The translations under genes and the position numbers were made by a program. A stretch of 34,574 nucleotides of DNA. Source: Ruoffia tabacinasalis. GTDB lineage: Bacteria > Bacillota > Bacilli > Lactobacillales > Aerococcaceae. How positions within the stretch are numbered: the first letter of the stretch is position 1; every line of letters begins with the position of its first letter. Positions 1 through 7,683 of this stretch are shown piece by piece. The stretch is taken from positions 1-34,574 of the forward strand of contig NZ_JBHSHQ010000033.1 in the NCBI RefSeq assembly GCF_042652985.1. Reading direction: 5' to 3'. A model generated the notes under the pieces. The model was not told the DNA's origin. It saw only the letters and a list, made by a program, of their open reading frames with translations, and did no database searches.

Positions 1-11
1 ATGAAATTCAC

Positions 12-72
12 ATGGCGTTTTTTATTTAATTGGATTTTTTGAAGTGGCTAACTTCATTATAAAATCCGCCAT
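12..72. other. Imperfect stem-loop upstream of radC
   Basis: GGATTTT at 32-38 pairs with AAAATCC at 61-67, and GAAGT at 41-45 pairs with ACTTC at 51-55 around a GGCTA loop. An outer ATGGCG (12-17) can pair with CGCCAT (67-72). No T-run follows, so a simple terminator is unlikely. It may be the 3' end of an upstream transcript or a 5' leader structure of radC. I see no convincing gene in 1-104; the 13-codon frame starting at base 1 is probably chance or the tail of something outside the window. Confidence 0.3.
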
Positions 73-104
73 TTATATATATACACAAAAAGGAGGTATT
101 TTTT

Positions 105-800
105 ATGAACATTTCAAAATCATTTATTCGAGAAGTTCCAAAAGATTTGCGACCGAGGGAAAGATTACTGACCTATGGTGAAAAAGCTTTGTCAGATCAG
201 GAATTATTAGCAATATTGTTTAGGACAGGGACGCGTGAAGAGAATGTACTCAATCTTGCCTTGCGATTTATCGATCACTTTCAAAATTTAAATGAATTAA
301 AACATTCAAGCATTGAAGAGTTTCAACAAGTCAAAGGTGTCGGACCGGTGAAGGCCATTGAACTTAAAGCTGCGATTGAATTAGGTTACCGGATTGCGAC
401 CAGTGCAGTGCCAAAGTATGGACACATTGTATCAACCCGGTCAGCTGGTGAATGGCTAATTACAGAAATGGCTGATTTACACCAAGAACATCTTGTTGTG
501 TTGTTTCTTAACACCAAAAATGAAATTATTAAGAAACGGACTATCTTTATTGGCTCCGTAAATAGTTCTGTCGCGCATCCGAGAGAGATTTTTAAAGAAG
601 CAGTAAAGTATCCTACTGCCCGAATTATCATTGCCCATAATCATCCAAGTGGGGATACACAACCAAGTCCAGCAGACTTACACTTTACAAGGCGAATGAT
701 TGCGTGTGGTGAGTTAATGGGGATTAATGTTTTAGATCATTTGATTATAGGGCAAGATGAATATTTAAGTATTCATGAAACCACGAACTTATTTGATTAA
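105..800 (+). CDS. radC: RadC family JAB-domain protein
   Basis: A 231-residue protein of normal RadC length. The N-terminal part (about 5-95) carries the helix-hairpin-helix-like region with the PRERLL and LSDQELLAILFRTG signatures and a second hairpin around KGVGPVKA. The C-terminal JAB/MPN+ domain (about 105-228) has the zinc motif AHNHPSGDTQPSPAD, with His178, His180 and Asp191 as metal ligands. The family was once linked to DNA repair, but its biochemical role is not settled. The start has a strong AAGGAGG site. In related bacteria radC often sits just before mreBCD; here a cold-shock gene and an aldehyde dehydrogenase lie between them. The identity is firm, the function open. Confidence 0.95.
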   Translation: MNISKSFIREVPKDLRPRERLLTYGEKALSDQELLAILFRTGTREENVLNLALRFIDHFQNLNELKHSSIEEFQQVKGVGPVKAIELKAAIELGYRIATSAVPKYGHIVSTRSAGEWLITEMADLHQEHLVVLFLNTKNEIIKKRTIFIGSVNSSVAHPREIFKEAVKYPTARIIIAHNHPSGDTQPSPADLHFTRRMIACGELMGINVLDHLIIGQDEYLSIHETTNLFD

Positions 801-895
801 AAATTTAAATAAAAATGTAAAAATATTGCATTTTTTATCAATTGTGATAACATTAACATATGTTTTTGTCAGAGGTAAGAAAGATTTTTAAATAA

Positions 896-925
896 TTCAA
901 TTCGTACCATCAGCAAGAATATAAT
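896..925 (+). promoter_or_regulatory. Candidate promoter of the cold-shock gene
   Basis: A perfect TATAAT lies at 920-925, with a weak TTCAAT at 896-901 and an 18-base spacer. It sits about 30 bases before the start codon. The rest of 801-952 is an AT-rich gap without an ORF. Confidence 0.4.
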
Positions 926-958
926 ACAAGTGCTAGGCACGAAGAGGAGGCTATGAAA

Positions 959-1159
959 ATGGCAGAAGGAAAAGTAAAATGGTTTGACGCTGGTAAAGGT
1001 TTTGGATTCATCGAACGTGATGGAGAAGCGGACGTATTTGTACATTTCTCAGCAATCCAAGGTGACGGATTCAAATCTTTAGAAGAAGGTCAAGAAGTAT
1101 CTTTCGATATTGAAGAAGGAGCTCGCGGACCTCAAGCAGCTAACGTTAATAAACTATAA
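959..1159 (+). CDS. Cold-shock protein (CspA/CspB family)
   Basis: A 66-residue single cold-shock domain that binds single-stranded nucleic acid and acts as an RNA chaperone. Both RNA-binding motifs are present: KGFGFI (RNP1) and DVFVHF (RNP2), with the usual VKWF start. I chose the ATG at 959 over the in-frame ATG at 953: the AGGAGG at 945-950 is 8 bases from 959 but only 2 bases from 953, and family members normally begin MAxGxVKWF. It is monocistronic, closed by a clear terminator. Which csp paralogue it is cannot be told from the sequence. Confidence 0.95.
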   Translation: MAEGKVKWFDAGKGFGFIERDGEADVFVHFSAIQGDGFKSLEEGQEVSFDIEEGARGPQAANVNKL

Positions 1160-1198
1160 TTTTGTTAACAATGACTAATTAAAATCTCTTTAAAGAGT

Positions 1199-1229
1199 AA
1201 AGCTCAGGACATTTGTCTTGAGCTTTTTT
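1199..1229 (+). terminator. Rho-independent terminator after csp
   Basis: AAGCTCAGGAC and GTCTTGAGCTT form a near-perfect stem with an ATTT loop, followed by a T-run at 1223-1229. Confidence 0.9.
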
Positions 1230-1378
1230 ATATGCATATAAATTGAATGAAAGTGCTTCCGATGATAGACTGGATTGTGAACAGAGTAAATATTAAGCCA
1301 TTATATTGATAGTGACTCATGTATTTATTGAATGAATTTAATTATATGATACCTATACTCATGAAAGGGGAAATATTA

Positions 1379-2782
1379 GTGAAAACTTACCAAATGTATA
1401 TCGATGGTGCTTGGACAAATAGTCAAAGTTCCGAGACAAAAGATGTGATTAACCCTACAACCGAGGAAGTCATTGCGAAAGTTCCAATTGGAAATAAAGA
1501 GGACGCGAATAAAGCTGTTGCAGCTGCCAAAAGAGCATTCCCAAGTTGGAACACGTTATCACCTGAAGAGCGCGCGGAATATGTCTTAAAAATTGGAAAA
1601 GGCATTCGCCAAAGAGCAGAGGAAATTACAGACTCAGTTGTAGCAGAACTAGGATCTGCTCGTAGTTTTAGTGAATATTCTCAAGTCGTTCGTTCAACTG
1701 AAGAACTAGAGGCTTCTGTTGAAGCATTAAAACAATTTGATTTTATAGAAGAAATTGAGAATGCGACCATTATGAAAGAGGGCGTTGGTGTTGTTGCAGC
1801 TATTACACCTTGGAACTATCCTTTAAACCAAATTCAGCGTAAAATTACACCCGCACTCTTAGCAGGGAATACAGTCGTTGTTAAACCTGCTTCGGATACA
1901 CCGATAACCGCAATGATACTAGCTGAAATCATTGATGATGCTGGGCTACCTAAAGGTGTTTTCAACTTAATTACTGGTAGCGGAAGTGACTTAGGGGACT
2001 ACTTAGCAGGACATCCTGATGTCGGCTTAATTTCCTTCACTGGTTCGACGGATGTCGGCCGTAATTTATTTGACAGAGCTAAAGGTAGCATTAAAAAGCT
2101 TGTACTTGAACTAGGTGGTAAATCTGCCTTAGTTTATTTAAAAAATGGTGACTTACAAACAGCAGTGAAATCTTCAATGGATACGGTATTAAATAATACA
2201 GGGCAATCATGTTCTGCGTTAACTCGCTTGCTTGTGCCAGAAGATGAACTTGACGCCGTGAAAAAAGCACTTGTTGAATATGTCGAAGAGGCTAAAGTCG
2301 GCGATCCAAATGATAAAGATACTGTTGTTGGTCCCTTAGTTTCAAAAGGACAAAAAGAAACTGTTCTTGAATACATTGAAAAAGGAAAACAAGAAGGTGC
2401 GGAAGTTCTTATTGGTGGGAATGAAATTGACCGTAAAGGGTACTTTGTTGAACCAACTGTATTTGTGAATGTTTCTAACGATATGACCATCGCACAAGAA
2501 GAAATTTTTGGCCCAGTGCTTTCAGTTATTACTTATAAAGATGTCGCTGAAGCCATTGAAATCGCGAACGACTCAGAATACGGTCTAAGCGGCGCTGTTG
2601 TGGGTGTCGAAGAAGAAGCTTTAGAAGTAGCTCGTCAACTCAGAACAGGAAATGTTATTGTTAACGGAGCGACAGTTAACAATGCGGCACCTTTCGGAGG
2701 TTATAAACAATCTGGTGTTGGTCGGGAGAAAGGTCACTACGGAATTGAAGATTACTTAGAAATTAAAGCGATATTTAAATAA
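1379..2782 (+). CDS. NAD(P)-dependent aldehyde dehydrogenase
   Basis: A 467-residue ALDH-superfamily enzyme that oxidises an aldehyde to the acid; the substrate is not evident. Visible are TPWNYP (oxyanion Asn146), the FTGSTDVGR cofactor segment, ELGGKSA with the general-base Glu (about 244), GQSCSA with the catalytic Cys (about 278), and the EEIFGPV motif. An ATG at 1319 is in frame, but I place the start at the GTG at 1379. That GTG has AAAGGGG 8 bases upstream, and the extra 20 residues match nothing expected of the family, whereas KTYQMYIDGAW is a typical ALDH start. It is monocistronic with its own terminator. Soluble cytoplasmic enzyme. Confidence 0.93.
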   Translation: MKTYQMYIDGAWTNSQSSETKDVINPTTEEVIAKVPIGNKEDANKAVAAAKRAFPSWNTLSPEERAEYVLKIGKGIRQRAEEITDSVVAELGSARSFSEYSQVVRSTEELEASVEALKQFDFIEEIENATIMKEGVGVVAAITPWNYPLNQIQRKITPALLAGNTVVVKPASDTPITAMILAEIIDDAGLPKGVFNLITGSGSDLGDYLAGHPDVGLISFTGSTDVGRNLFDRAKGSIKKLVLELGGKSALVYLKNGDLQTAVKSSMDTVLNNTGQSCSALTRLLVPEDELDAVKKALVEYVEEAKVGDPNDKDTVVGPLVSKGQKETVLEYIEKGKQEGAEVLIGGNEIDRKGYFVEPTVFVNVSNDMTIAQEEIFGPVLSVITYKDVAEAIEIANDSEYGLSGAVVGVEEEALEVARQLRTGNVIVNGATVNNAAPFGGYKQSGVGREKGHYGIEDYLEIKAIFK

Positions 2783-2791
2783 ATTTTACTA

Positions 2792-2819
2792 GGGGCTAGC
2801 AGGACAGCCCCTTTTTTTT
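2792..2819 (+). terminator. Terminator after aldehyde dehydrogenase
   Basis: GGGGCT (2792-2797) and AGCCCC (2806-2811) form a GC-rich hairpin followed by eight T. Confidence 0.92.
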
Positions 2820-2955
2820 ATGGAAATAATAAGAAGTATGACAAGTCTTACTTAAGAAGTTCAAGTAAATCCTAGTTATTTAGTTTACAATTTGAAAAAA
2901 ACTTATATAATTTTATTAAGAGTGTGAAGATTGGTAGCTTTTTGACCGATTGGTT

Positions 2956-2964
2956 TGCTATAAT
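2956..2964 (+). promoter_or_regulatory. Extended -10 promoter of mreBCD
   Basis: TGCTATAAT matches the extended -10 consensus TGnTATAAT exactly. No good -35 is found at 16-18 bases, which fits an extended -10 promoter. A TTGACC at 2942-2947 is too close (11 bases) to serve. Confidence 0.6.
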
Positions 2965-3005
2965 GTTTTGGTATGATTATATTCTTGTCAAAAGGAGGAG
3001 AAGCA

Positions 3006-4025
3006 ATGTTTTGGAATAAGCAAAGACTAGGCATTGACCTCGGTACTGCTAACACCATCATTTATATTGAGAAAAAAGGCATTGCGTTAAGAGAACCTTC
3101 CATTGTTGCCAAGCAAATCGAAACCGGTGAAATTGTTGCCTTTGGAAAAGAAGCTGAGCAGTTAGTTGGAAGAACCTCTGACAAATATGAAATTATTCGG
3201 CCAATGCGTGATGGCGTTATTGCAAATTTTGAATTAACAAAACAGATGTTATCTCACTATATAAAACAAGCTGTTCATCGGTCCATTTCACGGCCAGAAG
3301 TAGTCATCTGTGTGCCAAGTAATATTTCAAAAGTTGAAAGACGAGCAATGATTGACGCCATTAAAGACTTAGGAATTTCACGTGCTATGATCATTGAGGA
3401 GCCGTTTGCAGCAGCTTTAGGTGCTGACTTATCGATATCCGAACCCCGCGGAAAGATGGTGGTCGATATTGGTGGTGGAACAACAGATGTAGCGACAATT
3501 TCCTACGGAGAAGTAGTAGATGATATTACAACCCGTGCAGGTGGGAATCGCATGAATGAAGCGATTCAAGCATTTGTTCGAGAAAATTATCAATTAGCCA
3601 TTGGCTACGGTGAAGCAGAAGCATTGAAGATAGAAATTGGGAATGCGAAATTTACTGAATATGATAAAAATGATAAGATGGTCGTTAAAGGTCGTAATAT
3701 CGCAACAGGTGTTCCTGATGAGCGAATTATTTATGCTAAGGTCGTTTCTGAAGCCTTAGATGAAGTCATCTCGATGATTGTAACGTCAATTAAACAAGTG
3801 TTAGAAGTGACGAAACCTGAGCTTTCTGTTGATATTATGGAATCTGGCATCGTCCTATCGGGCGGTGGCGCTTTATTAAAGCGACTACCTGAAAGATTGT
3901 ATGACGAAATTGGTATCCCTGTGCACTTATCTAAGATACCTCTCGATAGTGTCGCAATTGGTGCAGGAAAGATGCTGAAAGAACTAAATAAACAAGGTAA
4001 AGAACACGAGCGTCGCTCACGCTAG
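3006..4025 (+). CDS. mreB: Rod-shape determining protein MreB/Mbl
   Basis: A 339-residue actin-like ATPase that guides lateral wall synthesis at the inner face of the membrane. Actin-fold signatures are clear: GIDLGTANT (phosphate 1), VVDIGGGTTDVA (phosphate 2) and SGGGALLKRLP (adenosine). The start at 3006 (MFWNKQRLG) lies 7 bases after AAGGAGG (2992-2998); an upstream in-frame ATG would add 11 unrelated residues and place the ribosome site inside the gene. First gene of mreBCD. Whether it is the MreB, Mbl or MreBH paralogue cannot be settled by motif, but linkage to mreC and mreD favours MreB. Confidence 0.96.
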   Translation: MFWNKQRLGIDLGTANTIIYIEKKGIALREPSIVAKQIETGEIVAFGKEAEQLVGRTSDKYEIIRPMRDGVIANFELTKQMLSHYIKQAVHRSISRPEVVICVPSNISKVERRAMIDAIKDLGISRAMIIEEPFAAALGADLSISEPRGKMVVDIGGGTTDVATISYGEVVDDITTRAGGNRMNEAIQAFVRENYQLAIGYGEAEALKIEIGNAKFTEYDKNDKMVVKGRNIATGVPDERIIYAKVVSEALDEVISMIVTSIKQVLEVTKPELSVDIMESGIVLSGGGALLKRLPERLYDEIGIPVHLSKIPLDSVAIGAGKMLKELNKQGKEHERRSR

Positions 4026-4052
4026 GGTTTTTTAGGTAAGGAAGAGGAATGA

Positions 4053-4892
4053 ATGTTAAATAATAAGAAATTAATCGGAATACTTATCTCAGGTATAGCC
4101 GTAATTTCATTGGTATTCTTTTCACTGAATAATGGGACTACTAATGTTGTCAGTAGTGCAGTCAATGAAACCGGTGCGTGGGTAGGAAGAGTCTTCTCTG
4201 CTCCCGTGAATATCGTAGTGAATTTTGTTGATTCAGTTGATGAATTAATAAATACCTTTGAAGAAAATCAAAGTTTAAAATCTAAAATCGATGAAATCGA
4301 TGAGATGCAAGTAAGAATTGCAGATTTGGAAACTGAAAATGAAAAAATGCGTCAAGAATTAGATTTATCAGAAACATTAAGTGACTTTACGCGTGTCAAT
4401 GCCACGGTTATTTCTAGAAATCCTGATCAATGGATGGAAACTCTAACAATTAATGTTGGGGCAAATGAAGGAATCAAAAAAGACATGTCTGTCATGGCTG
4501 GGAACGGTTTAATTGGACGCATTGTCGAAGTAAACCCAACGAGTTCGAAAGTAATGTTATTAACAACACAACAACAAAATGAAAGTATGGTCTCTGCGAG
4601 AATCCAAACTCAAGGCGATTCATCTGCCAATGGTATCGTGAGTTCATATGATCCAAGAACAGGACATTATATTATGACCCAAGTTGATCCAGCTGCAGAA
4701 GTGGCAAGTGGTGATATGGTTATTACATCAGGTCTTGGTGGAATCACTCCAGCAACTTTATTAATTGGTGAAGTAGCTGAGTCTTACATGGATGATTATG
4801 GCTTATTCCAAGTTGTTGAAATTGAACCTGCGGGAGAGATGACCGATATTCGTTTCGTAACAGTGATTATCGGTGAAGGGCAGAGTGAGTAG
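4053..4892 (+). CDS. mreC: Rod-shape determining protein MreC
   Basis: A 279-residue bitopic membrane protein of usual length. One N-terminal membrane helix (about 7-25) is followed by a coiled coil (about 65-110, rich in Glu, Leu and Lys) and an extracellular beta domain with the family pattern around NPDQWMETLTINVGANEGI and VITSGLGGITP. It links MreB inside the cell to the wall-synthesis enzymes outside. It lies 27 bases after mreB and runs directly into mreD, so the three form one transcript. Confidence 0.95.
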   Translation: MLNNKKLIGILISGIAVISLVFFSLNNGTTNVVSSAVNETGAWVGRVFSAPVNIVVNFVDSVDELINTFEENQSLKSKIDEIDEMQVRIADLETENEKMRQELDLSETLSDFTRVNATVISRNPDQWMETLTINVGANEGIKKDMSVMAGNGLIGRIVEVNPTSSKVMLLTTQQQNESMVSARIQTQGDSSANGIVSSYDPRTGHYIMTQVDPAAEVASGDMVITSGLGGITPATLLIGEVAESYMDDYGLFQVVEIEPAGEMTDIRFVTVIIGEGQSE

Positions 4893-5435
4893 ATGAGAAT
4901 CAATCGTTGGCAAAGATTAAAGTGGACTATTCCTGTAATTTTATTCCTAACAACTATTATTGATGCGGCTTTACCAGCCATATTTCCAGCTGCATTTTTA
5001 GGGAATGGCCAAGTGATCGTATCACATATCACTTTGTACTATATTGTGACATTTGCTTTTTATTTTCGTGAAAGTAATATTCTAATTTATAGTTTTATCT
5101 TTGGTTTATTCTATGATTCGTATAACACAACCGTTTTAGGTGTTTACGCTACTTTATATTTCATCATTGCTTATTTAATTATTAAAGTTAAAAAGTATTT
5201 TCCAAAGAAGATGCCAGTTCATGCAATGTTGTTCTTTGTAGGAATTGTAATTCTCGATGCTTTAGTTTACGTCTTTTATAATGAAATAGGCACGTCAATG
5301 ATTTCTATGACTGGCTTTTTAGTTTCAAGATTAAGTCCGACATTGATCTTTAATATTGTCATGGCGATTATTCTTTATTTCCCAACACGAAGCTTATTAA
5401 ATTGGTTAGGTTACGAAGATTACATTATCTTCTAA
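4893..5435 (+). CDS. mreD: Rod-shape determining protein MreD
   Basis: A 180-residue hydrophobic protein with about five membrane segments, the third gene of mreBCD. Its ATG follows the mreC stop codon with no gap, which suggests translational coupling. The family is poorly conserved; the call rests on length, topology, the GLFYDSYNTTVLGVYA-type segment and gene order. Often minCD follow mreD in this group; here a riboswitch and binding-protein genes follow instead. Confidence 0.92.
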   Translation: MRINRWQRLKWTIPVILFLTTIIDAALPAIFPAAFLGNGQVIVSHITLYYIVTFAFYFRESNILIYSFIFGLFYDSYNTTVLGVYATLYFIIAYLIIKVKKYFPKKMPVHAMLFFVGIVILDALVYVFYNEIGTSMISMTGFLVSRLSPTLIFNIVMAIILYFPTRSLLNWLGYEDYIIF

Positions 5436-5501
5436 ACATTAGAAGAAAATGATAAAGTGACGACATTATGAAACTTATTTTAATAAAATGATGGAAAACA
5501 G

Positions 5502-5530
5502 TTGACTTATGTCTTAAGAATTGCTAAACT
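5502..5530 (+). promoter_or_regulatory. Promoter of the T-box leader
   Basis: TTGACT at 5502-5507 and TAAACT at 5525-5530 are separated by 17 bases. Transcription would begin shortly before the T-box stem I. Confidence 0.75.
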
Positions 5531-5549
5531 CATTTCAAGTTAATAAATT

Positions 5550-5797
5550 AAGTCTGAGATTAAGAGAGTAAACAATAAAGCTCATCAAAGCGAGGTAAGG
5601 TAGAGTGGAAGCTTACCGATGAATTATTGTTGAACCGCACTTATGAGACAGGCAAGTGAATAAGTAGCTTGCTTCGCTGTCTGAGCGTTAACAATTTTGA
5701 GGGAATTCTTCTAGTTTATTTAGAGGAGTTAACTAGAGTGGTACCGCGGTCTCAAACCCGTCTCTATGTTCGAAGGAACTAGAGACGGGTATTTTTG
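5550..5797 (+). promoter_or_regulatory. T-box riboswitch, probably arginine-specific
   Basis: A tRNA-sensing leader. The T-box core AGAGTGGTACCGCGG lies at 5735-5749. Stem I contains the loop-E half AGTA (5567-5570), helix AACAATAA (5571-5578) with TTATTGTT (5624-5631), then GAAC and the likely specifier CGC (5636-5638) followed by A. This follows the glyQS pattern GAAA-GGC-A and reads as arginine. CAC (histidine) is one register later, but it is followed by T, and the UGGU core predicts discriminator base A73, whereas bacterial tRNA-His normally has C73. The leader ends in an intrinsic terminator (5756-5797) that competes with the antiterminator. It controls the two binding-protein genes downstream. 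The T-box call is firm; the amino acid is inferred. Confidence 0.9.
5756..5797 (+). terminator. T-box-controlled terminator
   Basis: ACCCGTCTCTA (from 5756) pairs with TAGAGACGGGT (to 5790), followed by ATTTTTGT. It is formed when uncharged tRNA is not bound by the leader. Confidence 0.9.
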
Positions 5798-5879
5798 TAT
5801 ACATTTGTATACAAGACTTAAATACTTAACAGTCGCGTTGAAGTTGAATTAAATAAAAAAACAAAGAGGAGAAATAAAA

Positions 5880-6695
5880 ATGAAAAAAATGATGAAAGTA
5901 TTATTATCTGTCGTTGTCGTATTAGGTTTATTCGCATCAGTGAAACCTGCAGAAGCACAAAATACATTAGCTGATATTCAAGAAGCAGGTGAATTAGTCG
6001 TAGGTACAAGTGCTGATTTCCCACCATTTGAATGGGTAGTCCTAGATGGAGGCGAAGCACAAGTCGTTGGGATCGATGCGGATCTAGCACAATTAATTGC
6101 CGATGAAATTGGTGTTGAGTTAGTTATTGAAGATACATCATTCGATGGTTTAATTCCTTCAGTTAGCTCAGGCCGTGTAGACATGGTTCTTGCAGGAATG
6201 ACTTATTCTGAAGAACGTGCTGAGCAAGTGGACTTTTCAGAAGTTTATTATGAAACAAATAGTAAATTCGTTGTCCCTGTTGGAGAAGAAGGAAACTTTG
6301 AGTCAATTGAAGATTTCGCTAATTTAAAGATTGGTGTTCAAAAAGGTACAATTCAAGAAAGTTTACTAAATGATGTTCTTCCTGATGCTGAATTAGTATC
6401 AATGAACAAAAATGGCGATCTTATCGAAGCTCTAAAATCAAAACGAGTGGATGCAGTCTTAATGGACGGTATCGTCGTTGGTGAATTCGTTAACTTAAAC
6501 AGTGACGCAATTGTCTTACTAGACGACATCCAAGTTGAAGAAGAAAACGAAGGTTTCGCAGCTGTAACGGCTAAAGGTAACACTGAGTTAATGGAAGCCA
6601 TCAATAAAGTTATCGCTGACGTTACTGAATCAGGACAAATGGAAGAAATCGTAACTAAGAATACAGAATTAAACGCTGAACAAACGGAAGAGTAG
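5880..6695 (+). CDS. Secreted amino-acid-binding protein (SBP family 3), copy 1
   Basis: A 271-residue periplasmic-binding-fold protein of the polar amino acid family. A signal peptide (1-26, ending PAEA before QNT) is followed by the ligand lobe: VVGTSADFPPFEW, the SEERAEQVDFS segment whose Arg binds the ligand carboxylate, and DAVLMDG near 195 for the amino group. There is no cysteine anywhere, so there is no lipobox anchor; it is probably cut by signal peptidase I and released or held by its partner. The start has AGAGGAG 8 bases upstream. It is controlled by the T-box just before it and paired with a paralogue 43 bases downstream. No permease or ATPase gene is nearby. Arginine is the likely ligand by inference from the riboswitch. 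Confidence 0.9.
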   Translation: MKKMMKVLLSVVVVLGLFASVKPAEAQNTLADIQEAGELVVGTSADFPPFEWVVLDGGEAQVVGIDADLAQLIADEIGVELVIEDTSFDGLIPSVSSGRVDMVLAGMTYSEERAEQVDFSEVYYETNSKFVVPVGEEGNFESIEDFANLKIGVQKGTIQESLLNDVLPDAELVSMNKNGDLIEALKSKRVDAVLMDGIVVGEFVNLNSDAIVLLDDIQVEEENEGFAAVTAKGNTELMEAINKVIADVTESGQMEEIVTKNTELNAEQTEE

Positions 6696-6738
6696 GCGAT
6701 AAAGAAAGCATCAGCGGACAATATCAGGAGGCGTAACA

Positions 6739-7542
6739 ATGAAAAAAATAATGAAAGTTATCACAGCTGTGATGTTATTAGCATCACTTGTCTTACCATT
6801 ATCAAACGCAAAAGCACAAACAACGCTAAAGAGCATTAAAGAAAAAGGGCAACTTGTTGTTGGAACATCGGCTGATTATCCGCCTTTCGAATGGATTTCT
6901 ATCGAAGATGGGCAAGAGGAAATTATTGGAGCAGATATTGATTTAGCCCAAAAAATCGCTGATGAAATTGGCGTAGAGCTAGTCATTGAGAACATGGGCT
7001 TTGATGGTTTAATCCCTTCATTGAAGACAAATCGTGTGGATATCTTAATTGCTGGAATGGGTTATACTGAAGATCGTGCTGAGCAAGTGGATTTTTCAAC
7101 ACCTTATTATGAAACAACGGATTACTTCGTTGTTCGTTCCGAAGACGCAGAGCAGTTTCAAGACGCATCAACATTTTCTGAGAAACGCTTAGGTGCTCAG
7201 AAAGCTTCAATTCAAGAAGGAATTATCTTAAGCGAATTTCCTGATGCAGAATTAACATCACTAGGAAAAAACAATGATTTAATTCAATCACTATTAACAA
7301 ATCGTCTAGATGCTGTTTTATTAGACGAAGTCGCAGCAGCTCAATTTATAAAACAAAATGATGGTAAACTAGTTCTATTAGAAGAGTTCCCATTCATTGA
7401 TGAAGAAGCTCAGACTGGCCAATCAGTTATTTTAAATAAAGATAACGAAGATTTGTTAGAAGTCATTAATGGCGTTGTTGAAGAAATGGTTGAAAATGGC
7501 GAGTATGATGAATTAATTGAAAAATATATAGAGTTAATCTAA
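6739..7542 (+). CDS. Secreted amino-acid-binding protein (SBP family 3), copy 2
   Basis: A 267-residue paralogue of the gene before it, closely similar through most of its length (VVGTSADYPPFEW, ADEIGVELVIE, EDRAEQVDFS, DAVLLDE). The signal peptide ends NAKA before QTT; again there is no cysteine and no lipobox. AGGAGG precedes the ATG. It lies in the same T-box-controlled transcript and is closed by a terminator. The tandem copies look like a local duplication and may differ in affinity or in ligand preference. The cognate ABC permease must be encoded elsewhere, perhaps as a permease with its own binding domains. Confidence 0.9.
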   Translation: MKKIMKVITAVMLLASLVLPLSNAKAQTTLKSIKEKGQLVVGTSADYPPFEWISIEDGQEEIIGADIDLAQKIADEIGVELVIENMGFDGLIPSLKTNRVDILIAGMGYTEDRAEQVDFSTPYYETTDYFVVRSEDAEQFQDASTFSEKRLGAQKASIQEGIILSEFPDAELTSLGKNNDLIQSLLTNRLDAVLLDEVAAAQFIKQNDGKLVLLEEFPFIDEEAQTGQSVILNKDNEDLLEVINGVVEEMVENGEYDELIEKYIELI

Positions 7543-7555
7543 AGAAATATCAAAG

Positions 7556-7590
7556 GAGCCGTTTGTAATACTACTGACGGTTCTTTTTTT
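7556..7590 (+). terminator. Terminator after the binding-protein pair
   Basis: GAGCCGT (7556-7562) pairs with ACGGTTC (7577-7583) with one G-T pair, followed by seven T. Confidence 0.85.
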
Positions 7591-7683
7591 AAATGAATAT
7601 AAATATGTTAAACTTAATAAGAAAGTGAGCCTTTTTATCATATTTATAATTGAAGATAAGTATTTACGGGAGGATTTGGTTGA

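Noticed and set aside
1..42. A 13-codon ORF at the window start
   Set aside because: No ribosome site can be seen, it is too short to judge, and it overlaps a stem-loop; more likely chance.
1319..1378. Upstream start of the aldehyde dehydrogenase
   Set aside because: The added residues are not family-like and the ribosome site AAAGGGG lies inside them, 8 bases before the GTG at 1379.
2942..2964. TTGACC and TATAAT as a classical mreB promoter
   Set aside because: The spacer is only 11 bases; the extended -10 motif explains the promoter better.
5638..5640. Histidine specifier (CAC) in the T-box
   Set aside because: The register does not match the glyQS-like GAAN-codon-purine pattern, and the UGGU core predicts A73, whereas tRNA-His normally has C73.
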